From assembly GCA_963169105.1 (NCBI GenBank), contig OY720640.1, positions 111,772,085 through 111,836,084 on the forward strand: a stretch of DNA of 64,000 nucleotides, given 5' to 3'. This document shows positions 12,692 through 22,644 of the stretch, one piece after another. The translations under genes were made by a program, and so were the position numbers. This DNA comes from Ceriagrion tenellum (taxonomy: Eukaryota > Arthropoda > Insecta > Odonata > Coenagrionidae). The notes under the pieces were generated by a model. That model saw nothing but the letters and a program-made list of their open reading frames with translations, ran no database searches and was not told the DNA's origin. The stretch's first letter is position 1. Every line of letters begins with the position of its first letter.

Positions 12692-12746
12692 TTACCCTTA
12701 TTTCTCGCGCTCAAAACTCATTTTTTCCTTCCACAATAGTTTAGGT

Positions 12747-13136
12747 TCAATGCCTTCCCGAAATGAAGAAAAAATGCTCCACACCGGTGACGTTGCTTGG
12801 CTTTTCCGTGGATTTTTGCGGTTGCTCCGGAAAAGTAAGCACGCTGTCCTTGCTTCCTTGACGGACTCCACTGGGTGAGGCCGTTTCATCGACCACAACG
12901 GGCTCCTTCGGATCTCCCACGGCCAGAGGACGTGGAACTTCCGCCAACGACTCAGCGGCTTCCGACGGAACTCCTTGCCGCACGTCTATGTCACCGTCTC
13001 CCGCGAATGCTGATCCGGAGCTTGCGGGTTGTTGTGCGTCAGACTGAGGCTTGCCCGCCGGCGGATGGGTAGAGATCTCCGGAAACAAGAAGGCAGCCGC
13101 CAGGCTCGTCACGAGTAAACCACACGCCACATTCAT
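12747..13136 (-). CDS. secreted protein of 129 residues, low complexity, family unknown
   Basis: The frame starts MNVACGLLVTSLAAAFLFPE, a clear signal peptide, with ATG in a fair context. The mature part is rich in Ser, Pro, Glu, Ala and Val (about residues 25-115) and has one NVT glycosylation sequon near the end and no conserved cysteines. The sequence is much GC-richer than the flanks. A TATA-like box and initiator lie upstream at a standard spacing, and a poly(A) signal follows the stop, so the gene is probably intronless. A weak alternative donor (CACCG|GTGTGG, after 12785) could instead make this a first exon. No family was recognised. Confidence 0.5.
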   Translation of the reverse strand: MNVACGLLVTSLAAAFLFPEISTHPPAGKPQSDAQQPASSGSAFAGDGDIDVRQGVPSEAAESLAEVPRPLAVGDPKEPVVVDETASPSGVRQGSKDSVLTFPEQPQKSTEKPSNVTGVEHFFFISGRH

Positions 13137-13263
13137 CTCGCCTTTTGTTTCCGTGTACTACACAGTGAAAAAGTGGCGCAAAATTTAACACGCGTTCTAC
13201 CCCTCGCAAAACACTTGGAACACGACCTCTGGAGTCCTTTAATGCTGGATTTGTTGATGGCAC

Positions 13264-13294
13264 TGCCTCGTTGCACGGTCTGACGCCTTTTATT
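13264..13294 (-). promoter_or_regulatory. TATA-like box and initiator of the 129-aa gene
   Basis: The minus strand carries AATAAAAGG (13294-13286) and an arthropod-type initiator GCAGT with its A at 13264, exactly 30 bases downstream. This predicts a 5' untranslated region of about 128 bases before the ATG at 13136. Confidence 0.4.
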
Positions 13295-13800
13295 GATGCT
13301 CAGGGGAAAACGATGTGTCCCGAAGTACCTAAATGGTTCCGATCACTCGCAGAAAAAAATCGAACACGACCTCAGACGACTTGACCGCTCGAAAAACAGG
13401 AATGATTTTCCTGCTTTCTGTTTGACTTCCTTTCTCTTCAATCGAATGAGGTGACGGCCGCCTCTCTCCCTCCGCATTGGAGCGTTGAAATCTTCGGAAC
13501 ACAACGCCAAACATTCAAGTCTCTCTCCCGGAGACGCGCAGGGTGGAAAGGAGATCTATAGTAGTCGCTGCGATTGGCTGCTTTCCACAACGCCTTTTTG
13601 TTTCCTTCCCTTGCACGGGAGTGCGACGAGGAAAGCGGACCGTTAACTCTAGCCGCGATCTCCTTTCCGACCTGTTTCGGCGCTTCTCCACCCGCGAAAC
13701 TTCGGGAACATACTGGGTAGGGAGGGATGAGGGCTTTGCCAATACGTAAATACCACCACTAACCGGAGACTGGTTTTTCCCTATTGTAGTCAATGCCGGT
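13295..13800. promoter_or_regulatory. GC-rich, CpG-rich upstream region
   Basis: GC-rich DNA with many CpGs lies directly upstream of the minus-strand gene and ends sharply near 13,800. Open frames occur on both strands, as expected for GC-rich sequence, but none has coding character. A divergent plus-strand transcript is possible but unsupported. Confidence 0.4.
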
Positions 13801-16650
13801 AATTTTTCTGTCAATATTACGATACGGCAAAATAGTTACGAATATTTAAATGCGTGTGAAGCTAAAATAATTCGCATCTTACGCAAGTTGTAGGTATATG
13901 AGGCTAAAACAGTCAACACATTTTGCAACTAATATTAAAAAATAGCAACATTAATTTTCAATTAATACATATTAATATAAGTTCGTTTTAAATTCATTTA
14001 ATACGATAAGGTCAATACATCAAACATACCAAGCAAAAACTCACTGCTACAGAAAGGCATGATGGTGTGGAAGAACTTCACTATCTTCGAAGCAGAATTA
14101 CCAGGAAAATTTGGAAGAAAATAGTGTTCGCAATGTATCAAAACCGAAAAAGGCATTCAATCAGAAAATGGATCTACTGGCAGGTAGTGACACAAACTAG
14201 AAGATAAGGAAGGACTTCATTCTAAACATACACTTGGAACATACTCACACATCGCATTGATGTCTGGATAGCAGCTTCTGCAGAGCAAATTCGATTGAAA
14301 GCGATGAAGGAGTTGAGATATCAAGAAGTGATGAAGATTCGAATGTACAGAGAGAAGCGCCTACAAATGAGTTCAAAAGAGTTGAAAGAAAAGAAGCAAA
14401 ATGAAAAGTACATGAAGGAAGAAATCACAGTGGGACACAATTATCATTCTAAACGACGATTAGACTATTTTGCGACACAATCGCTTGGTGAAAAAGTATG
14501 ACCGATTAAATACATGGAAATAATTACAAAGGAATTAAATAAATGAGATAGATAAAGAAGATTATAAAGGACGTGAAAGTGAATAATTGTATGTTGATGA
14601 AGCAGTAGGCGGAGTGGAATGCCAAATCAAACGATGAAGTCTAATAGTGTGTTGAAATGCAGTGTTTACAAGTTTGAGCCACTTTGGGTAGTCTGTCAAG
14701 TATACTCTTGCATTGGGAAACATATAAGGCACATTAAAAGTCTCACACATTCAATCAAGGCAAAATTTCATTTCTTTCATTAATAACGTGAAATGCTCTA
14801 GTCAATAATTCCCTGTTCATTTTTAGCCAAATCCCTTGTGAAACTATGAAAATTCAACTAGGCCATGTTTTCTAGATAATGTAGCAAGACTCCTGGAGAA
14901 TTATTAGCTATTAGTAGATAGTTAATTTATACTTTCAAGTCTCGGGAGGGTTCAAGGTTTACTAATTTTAATATTAAAAGTTGTCAATATTTTCGATAGA
15001 GTTATTGCAGTCCCTAAATAAATACCACCAAGTGCAGGCCACCTCACCCTTACCCTCTCCTGAAGGGAAGAGGAGAATAATTCAAACATTTCTACGAGGA
15101 AGATGCAAACTTATTTCACACGTTCTACAACACAAGGGTCTTTTCTAAACAGGGAGTGAGACATAAATAAAATAAATGGGGAGAGTCGAGGATGGAGATG
15201 AGAAGGAAAATTATAAAGGACGACGAATGAGGAGTTATGAATTACCAAAGCGTTTAGCGCGGATGAGAAAGGAGCAGTGGGCTCTCTCACTCTTGGATCC
15301 TCGAATTAATGACTAGCGACCATAATGATGATGAAATGCAATTTTAAACTTTTTCACTCTTATTCCTCCTCGAGTTTATAAATTACATATCAGTAAATAT
15401 GTGGAGATGAAGTGGAAGAATATAGAATATTTAGTAAAAAAAATAGAGGATCTAGCATTAAAGACTTTGTACGCTTTTGCTAAATAAAAAAAGTTTTATG
15501 AAGTTAAATAGTTTACTTCTCTCCAAAGGGAATGGCGCTTTGTATCTAAAAAAACAATAAAGGAAGTGCTAGTAGTTAAGAATAGTAAAACTTAACGGGT
15601 AAATTGATCATTTACACTAATTTACTTTCAAGTAAGAAGACAGTCCCTTCGTGACGATAACTAAGGTGTTATATGTACAATGAATGACCGACTGATCAAT
15701 TACTAATTAACATTTCAACCAATTATCATAATCTCTTCATAAAAATCATAGTGTATAAACACCGAGTTTCTGCAAAGTTGGTATGAATATATACATTAAA
15801 TTCTTCAATTTTTAGCCATGATATGCCACTTCAGTCTCAAACAGCAACAATCAAAATCTTTTCTGTCGTTGTTTAACTTCATTTTCCTGGAAGAAAGTGA
15901 AGGCAAGAAAGTCTTGAAAACATAAATTCATATTCTCAATGAATTTCACTGCAAAGGTAGGTATTTAACTCGTGATTGCACGCGTCACAAAATGTGAGAT
16001 TTCATATTCTACTCAGCTCGTAAAATCACACCTTCCTGGCTAATTGTCTTATTTACTTCATTGTTAAATCACAATGCTATTAAAAGTTTGCCAACTAAGT
16101 CTTTTAACGGACAGATTCTTCTGTTTTGTGATCCTGAAGCAGTATTAACTCTGCATCGTAACTTCGTAATACTAATTTATCTTCGTATTTAGCAACCACA
16201 GTTGATTGTTTTGTAAGAAAAAATTCATTTTCTTGCGTCATGTAATCGCAACAAATCTTCCGAAAACACATTTTTATTGCAAGAAATTCATTTGCAATAT
16301 AATAAAAGTTTAAATTATTGTTTTTCATCTAGTCAAGCCATGAAAGTTTTTACATTTATTTATATTTTTTTAAAACTTACTTTGTATAGGGAGCGTTGCA
16401 CTAGATGGGTTGGAGACTTGGTCATTATGATGGAAGGATGAACATAGACTTGAGGTTTTTAGATGTGAGGACGGAGAAGGATGAAGAGGGTGAGCTGGAT
16501 GGCAGTAGGGACGATAGAGGAAGTCCTGATTTTGGTCTCCGAGAAGACAAATTTAGTGGTGGAGATTTGGAAGAGGCCTAAGAGATGGATGAAGGACGAT
16601 TTGAAAAGAGAGGGAATGCTGAGGAGGGTGATACATGGGATATAGCTGGG
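13801..16650. other. no gene recognised
   Basis: AT-rich DNA. Purine-rich segments around 14,290-14,500 and 15,180-15,350 may be very old LINE relics but show no decisive motif. Confidence 0.4.
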
Positions 16651-16654
16651 AAAG

Positions 16655-16872
16655 ATACAATGCCGAAAAGATAGGTTCAAAAACTCTTTCTTTTTGCATA
16701 CAATTAGTTACTACAATAAAAAATGAGCTCCACTAAATTACTCCCATAATACACGTCACCATTTCATCTCTCAAAACCTTATCCCTTTACATCTATACTT
16801 GGCTGGTGTTCGAAACATTTTCTGCCACACGCCAATGCGGTGGCTTGCTGGGTTGTACGCAGATGTAGATAA
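16655..16872 (+). mobile_element. LINE 3'-UTR relic with GTAGAT tail
   Basis: It begins with a GATACAATGCCGAAAAGATAGG-like segment and continues through AATGAGCTCCACTAAATTACTCCC and CACGTCACCATTTCA. It ends with TGCCACACGCCAATGCGGTGGCTTGC and an AGATGTAGAT tail. The same order of words is found at 35.2-35.4 kb and, inverted, at 31.0 and 38.0 kb. Confidence 0.65.
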
Positions 16873-17880
16873 AAGTGTGGTAGAGGAAGGAAGAGGAAAA
16901 TATTTAGGACGGAATATGAAGAGGGAGACGATATATGGTTTAGAAGAGTGATCTAATGGTAGACCACGTATAAGAGGGATGACAAAATGGTATGCCAGGA
17001 ATTAGGATGTTAGGATAAATACTGTTCAAAATACCTGCCAAACAGCTGGTAAAATACTCGAACGATGAAGAAAAAAACGAAAAAAACTCCTGCAATCACC
17101 TGAAGATGACGCAAATGCGTTAAAACCCGGGTCGTGAGTTGTATTTTTGTGATTTATAATAGTTATTTCAAACAATCCATTTTACAAGTATAAACCACAT
17201 ACTCTTTCCAATATTATTATATCTAACACGGTTGAATTTTGTTATGAATTGGAGCTTTTGTCTTGATCGTTTTAGTTCTGGCAACTTCCGCCAGATGCTC
17301 CTCTCGAGCGACGAGCGACTGAGAAAATTCAAAGCTATGATACTAAGGGACTTTCCACATGGTTACTCCTCATATCAAACCCATTTATTTTGCCAAATAT
17401 GGAGATATTTTTCCTAAAGCAACAGAAAAATTAACATTTTACCCTTTAATATGATAAAATGTTTCGTTGAGCAATAGTGATGCATAGTGTCACGATGGCA
17501 CATATGCCCATATTGTAACGATAAATGTAAAACACGAAATATTAAGACCGCTCTCTCTTTTATTATTTATATGCCTATTGCTGAATATGACTTTTTAATA
17601 GTAGCTCTAAATTTTAAACGGAAATTTCTCCATCCGATGATATCTATTTAAATTACATTCCATTGCTTTTTTCGATATCTTTTGACGCTGGCGCACATAA
17701 TGATATATTCGTAATAAATTTATGAGAATGTGGTTGGTATTTATAACTATTATGCGGCCTTTTGATAAGTTTCGTTCGATGAGACTTTACTTTTAAATGC
17801 AGAACATGACAAAATGCTTGCTAATTATTAACTCCGGTGTAAAAGAATTGAAAGTTTACCTTCAGAAAAATAAAATTTTT
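16873..17880. other. no gene recognised
   Basis: Mostly AT-rich. The phrase near 17,096 (CTGAAGATGACGCAAATGCG then TTAAAACCCGGGTCG) resembles stem-loop sequences common near Penelope-like elements. It has no neighbouring coding relic. Confidence 0.3.
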
Positions 17881-17881
17881 A

Positions 17882-18490
17882 TTGATTTTATTTCCATAGC
17901 AGATGCTTCTATTTTCCGATATTTTTCTGTCATTGAGATGTTTATCTCGCAGCATTTTTCCAACCAATACCAGGTTTCTCGAAAATACTAGACAGATATG
18001 TGTAACACGTCAAATTATTCTTTGATCTAAACTATAGATTATAATATTCAGTGGAATGTGAGGCTTTGGAGAAGATATGAGTCGATTAGGAAGCTTGCGA
18101 AACTGATCAAGTAAATATGATTTGAAGATGATGGAGGGTTAATCACCCAGTCTGTTAAAATACTGCAGTTCCTAAAAAAACCATTAACAGGTCAATGTAG
18201 ATGATACGGGATGAAGATCGATGTTAGTGTAATGAAAGTAACTATGCACTATTTTGAGGTGTTCATAAAAAGTTTTCGCTTTCCTAATCGACTCATATCT
18301 TCTCCAAGGCCTTGCATTCCATCAAATAATATTATCTATAGTTTAGATCAAAGAAAAATTTGACGTGTTACACATATCTCTCTATTATTTTCAAGGAAAC
18401 TGGTATTGGTTGCAAAAATTCTGCGATAAAAACATCTCAATGACAGAAAAATATCGGGAGAAGAATCAGCCGCTATGGAAATAATAAGCT
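17882..18490. repeat. large inverted repeat, arms about 220 bp, spacer 164 bp
   Basis: The left arm (17,882-18,106) and right arm (18,271-18,490) are inverted copies with scattered differences. Shared words include GATATTTTTCTGTCATTGAG, ATATGTGTAACACGTCAAAT, TTTGATCTAAACTATAGAT and GAGAAGATATGAGTCGATTA. The spacer is unrelated. No transposase frame is present and no target duplication was found. It could be a foldback element or, if transcribed, a long hairpin-RNA locus. Confidence 0.75.
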
Positions 18491-19166
18491 TAACCTGCTA
18501 TGATTTAAACCCTTCGGATTTTACATTTCACCATGTTTTGTTTTATCTAGCGCAGCGTTGTGAGGATTGTGTTTTGCAAACCTGGAGGTCCCGGTCATCC
18601 TCCTAAATGAATTCATTATTTTCTTTTTACATCATCTTGTCATTATTTACACGTTTCATAAGAACATTGAAAGGAAACCTTTTCATATTTACGTTACATT
18701 TTTTCGTAAATTATTATTGTGGGGATCTAGATAATACTTTAACTCTCACAAACGTTTCGGAATATTATTTGAAAAGTCAAACCAAATCTGGTTTACATTT
18801 TATTTTTTTTTAATTTGGATGCAAAATCTAAAATACTAAAATCTAAAAAAATGGTTGACTAGGTCAATTTTATGCCACATTAATTGCAACTGCGACTCTA
18901 ATGATATGGTGATATAATGCAAATCCTTGGCTGAAAGTAAATTCAAATTTTCTAATACTTTAACTAGAGAGAACAGAAGTAATTGTATTAAAAGGTGTTG
19001 AAAATATCCATTTGGATATTTCGCTTATTCAGCATTGTCTTAGGTTACACTGACCTTCTTCTCGGCTGCGTTGCTCCGAATGATACTCCTTGTCCTGGCT
19101 GGCAATGCAATTAAACATATGTTCTTCTGGACCACCCAGTGTATCCAGGCCAACATATATTTTCAC

Positions 19167-19400
19167 TCATCTTTTTCTTTCTGCCGAACCATACATTGCC
19201 CTTTCTACTTCGACCCCCAAACTGACGTCATTCCAATCTCGAGCGAGTGACCTCTCAGCCGGCTGCGGCACGTGACCCTTCACATCACCCTTGAGATAAG
19301 TAGGTCGCATGAATTTGTATGGACAGTCTTCTTCCAGACTGCTTCGTCTTAACCACCACTGGGTGCCAAACTCCTCTTCGCCGTCGTGAAAAATACTCCG
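19167..19400 (-). CDS. possible coding exon, function unknown (weak)
   Basis: On the minus strand, after an acceptor-like TTTTCCGTAGTAG, a frame of 77 codons runs to a TGA. It is charged and protein-like, including GEEEFGTQWWLRRSSLEEDC, RPTYLKGDVKGHV and RDWNDVSLGVEVERAMYGS. The frame stays open after the TGA for another stretch (GLDTLGGPEEHMF). The region is GC-richer than its surroundings. It may be a real exon, a decayed gene or part of an unrecognised transposon. No start codon is visible. Confidence 0.25.
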   Translation of the reverse strand, partial: RSIFHDGEEEFGTQWWLRRSSLEEDCPYKFMRPTYLKGDVKGHVPQPAERSLARDWNDVSLGVEVERAMYGSAERKR

Positions 19401-19419
19401 CTACTACGGAAAACGGATT

Positions 19420-20930
19420 TCAAGGTACGCAACTTTAAGTGGGTGGTTCCTGACCCAGTGGATTTCTGATTTTCAAAGCCATACAAATTATAAATCAAAA
19501 GAGTGAGCGCCTATTTTTTAGTTACAGAAATAAATAGAGTAGTTAATATCCATCGGTCATCATTGGTCGCTCAATCCTTGGAATGGTTGCTTGCAACCCT
19601 CCACCCTTCCCTATCTAATGCTAGTTCCCTTACCTCCTAACATCTCTTTCTATGTACTTTCCTCTTTACTTGGTCCATGGACATTTCTGGGACTTCTTAT
19701 GGGGACTTTTTAGCTTCAATTATGATCGATACACACCGATTGTGTGAAATACATAAAATATAAATTTGACCATTTGAGTAATAGTAGGGTTATAGGCTAC
19801 AGAGCAGAGAGTTTTGAGCTTTTATTTTTACCTCAAGCGATATGGTGATTATAACAGCAGCCGGTGATATTTATTAGCTGTTTTATGGTTGGAATTTTAG
19901 ACAGTTGTTTGATTTACTTAGTCGTAATATTTTTGTAAGTTAGTATGCCAACTAAAAGTTCGTCTTATCAAAATCATAGCACACAGTTTTGATCCCGTTC
20001 AATGGTCTAAGGAATGATAGAAGGGAAGATATAATATAAATACTCTTCGGAGAGGATATTTTTTACATAATTATTTAACAGCACTATAAATGCCTTAAAA
20101 AAGCAGAGAAAAGCACCAAAATACCCCTTTAGCATGTATTTCACAATTGTCCTTTCTCTTGGCCGAAGACTTTTTCCTTACCCTTCATTGTTCGTATCCA
20201 CAGGCCTCAGCGTGGGCTTGTATGTACATTAAAATGAATATAAAAGAAGTGTACCCCACCAAAACGCAAGTAATTTTATGTCATCTAGATAGCGCGTTTA
20301 AATCACTGCAAGTGAATAAAAAAATACCATATTTTGCCCTGAAGGTTATTTGAGCGAGATAGTTCCCTAGTCATAATGGAAACCATGTACGAATTAAATG
20401 TTTTGATTTATGCATCCGTGGGAATAATTAATTAAATGCTGCAGTATTAATTGTGCAATAATACACTTTTATATGACAGAAATTCTAGAGAATATAATAA
20501 AATTACTCACTTAAGTCATTGACTTGACTCATTTCATTCACGCGGAACTTTCAAAACATTCATGATTATTCAAACCATCCTCATCATCTTTCATAATCAA
20601 TAGGGAGTGATATGTTTAATAAAAAACTTCTGTTTTTATATAATTTATGTTTTTATTTCAGCGAGGTATTGGATTGGTGAAAAGTACTAAGCATGTTGCA
20701 AGAATGTTTCCGTAAATTTCATCGGTAACATTAGCAATGCATTATATTGAGAGGAAGGTAAATTAGAAATAAGGTAATGAATAATTGAGCAGGCAAGAGC
20801 TATATAAATATAACCACCAACGTTATTGGGACGATTTGGTATTCCTGATTAAGGAACAGTGTTTAGAAGATGGTGCCTACAATTCCGATTTTGTTACAGT
20901 CATATCTGTACCAATAAATTATTACCAATT
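19420..20930. other. no gene; a 120-bp dispersed repeat at 20,540-20,660
   Basis: AT-rich DNA. At 20,560-20,601 the words AAACCATCCTCATCATCTTT and CATAATCAAT match, inverted, 32,170-32,220, and the similarity extends into the neighbouring T-rich part. This marks a short unclassified repeat family. Confidence 0.45.
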
Positions 20931-20933
20931 GTC

Positions 20934-21134
20934 GGCACCGGTGGCGGTGGGGTAAATTCCTCGCCTGCTTACACGAGGGTCGCGGGTTCGAGTCCCGCCT
21001 GGGTTGAAAATTATCCACCCAGGACATGGGTGTTTGTGTTCGTCTCATGTTAATGTTAAGACACACGATGTAAAAGGCCTTCGTTGTGCTCGGGTTGTGA
21101 GTATAAATAAAAAAATAATAAATTAATAAATAAC
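20934..21134 (+). mobile_element. tRNA-derived SINE
   Basis: The head is tRNA-like: box A around 20,942 (GTGGCGGTGGGG) and a perfect box B GGTTCGAGTCC at 20,985-20,995. An unrelated body and an AT-rich tail of AATAAA-type repeats follow. It is not a functional tRNA, because no complete acceptor stem pairs and the tRNA part runs straight into the body. Confidence 0.7.
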
Positions 21135-21930
21135 CGATGTAAAAATTTTCGCCATCTCGTCATGTGTAAGCGTTCTGCCTCTACAGTATTTTAATGGAGA
21201 ATTTTTCATGGTGCCGTCAGAATTATTTCATTTTTCCATTATATTTCCCGTGGATGATTCGAATTGATATCCATGGGGTTATTAGCATTCTCTTCCTAAT
21301 TATCAGACCTCTTCCTTCATTTCATTTAAGGCCTCCAAAAATCACCACATGTGCTCTATATTATTCTCATTTATAAATTTATTAATCCGCTCACCACAGG
21401 GGGTTGAGGTTAATTTCTTTGCATGCAGGGGACTCGGGATCGAATTCGAGAACTTTAGACGAGGATATGTATTTTTAATCAGTCTATGACGCCCCATGGC
21501 ATCGTCCCATTCTCAATCGTCATATTTATCGTTCGTTCAAATAAGCTACGTCTAGACTTCTCTGCCATCTAACGAAATAATTTTTTTTTCTGACTGGAGT
21601 CCTCAAAAACATTTTTTATTTCCTAAATTATATTTTCAACCTGTTTCGGCTTCATCTTACCATTTCATCCTAGTCCTTGCGTCACTTCTTCTTCCTAAGA
21701 GCTTTGGATACGCTGTTGACAAATGTCTAATAAAACTGAAAGCAGCCCTTTCAGGTGAGCGACTACCTCTTGCAGACTATTGTTGGTGAGTTTTATTTGT
21801 GAAAGCTGGTAAACATGCTGATTAGAAAACACTTTGTACTTCTCCACCCTTTTCTTTTAACTACGTTTTTACACTCACGTCATTCTCAAGTAGATGTCAG
21901 TTATCAGGTGAAGATTAGGCCGGTTTAAGT
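21135..21930. other. no gene recognised
   Basis: No coding or element signature was seen. Confidence 0.4.
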
Positions 21931-22029
21931 AACTATTGGAAAGCGGTGGGAGGGTAAGAGGATAAGAATAGACGAGAAAGGAAGGTAGATGAGTAAGGAA
22001 GGTCGAGATAATAATTGAAGGAATTCTAT

Positions 22030-22640
22030 GGTCGGAAAGGGGAAGTGAGAGGTGTGAGGAATTTTAGATATCGGACGAAATGAGTGGGTAAGGTAAAGGA
22101 AATATATGTGGTCAAGGTTATATTGATAAAGATATGCTAGGAACCGTAATGATGAAATAATGAGTGGTGAACCCAAAAACTTATCAGTCATTTTGCATAC
22201 CGTTCATTTGGATAAAACTTTAACCTGTTGTCCTCAACAATGAAAGTTTTTTTGAAGAATTTGTAACATCATCCCTACTATAGATTGCTAACAATTTATT
22301 TATTCAATGCTGATCTTCACTCTGTCACTGATTCTTTCTGTATTTCATGTTGTAGATGAAACCATCTTCGTCATCTGTTCATACTATTGTTCGTCACGGA
22401 ACGGTAGAGGGGTAAATGTCAATATTATAGATATCTGATGAAATGAGTTAGTAAGGTGAAGATAATATATTTGGCCAAGGTAATATAACTCCCTGATGCA
22501 TATATGCAAGGCGCCTGTGGAAACATTGAAAAAAATAGTTAAAAACTAAACTTACGTACTTCTCTTACTTACTTACAAAAGTTTATTAGTCGTCATCATT
22601 AAGCATACCATTCATTCGAACATAATCTATGATTTCAGGC
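22030..22640. repeat. degenerate direct duplication
   Basis: Block 22,030-22,240 recurs at about 22,410-22,630. Shared features are TAGATATC followed by GACGAAATGAGT or TGATGAAATGAGT, a GGTCAAGGT or GGCCAAGGT word, and GCATACCGTTCATT against GCATACCATTCATT. The second block is cut by the Penelope-like insertion at 22,645. Confidence 0.5.
22195..22400 (+). pseudogene. decayed copy of the six-cysteine family, intron end and exon 2 start
   Basis: This stretch aligns with the sequence leading into the coding exon at 25,433. Examples are AAACTTTAACCTGTTGTCCTCAAC here against AAACTTCAAACTGTTGCCCTCAAC there. Both have a TTCTTTC-type pyrimidine tract and TTGTAG or CTGTAG acceptor followed by ATGAAACCA (ATG at 22,356 here). 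Similarity is lost about 30 bases into the exon, so nothing translatable remains. It shows that the family once had another copy upstream. Confidence 0.55.
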
Positions 22641-22644
22641 CATT

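Noticed and set aside
13515..13814. Open frames on both strands of the GC-rich island
   Set aside because: They lack signal peptide, domain or splice sites; better explained as promoter DNA rich in CpG.
17090..17145. CTGAAGATG stem-loop resembling Penelope-linked ribozyme sequence
   Set aside because: The core is incomplete and there is no neighbouring Penelope coding relic.
20934..21005. Possible functional tRNA gene with a good box B
   Set aside because: No full cloverleaf or acceptor stem pairs, and the tRNA part continues into a body and AT-rich tail, so it is a SINE.
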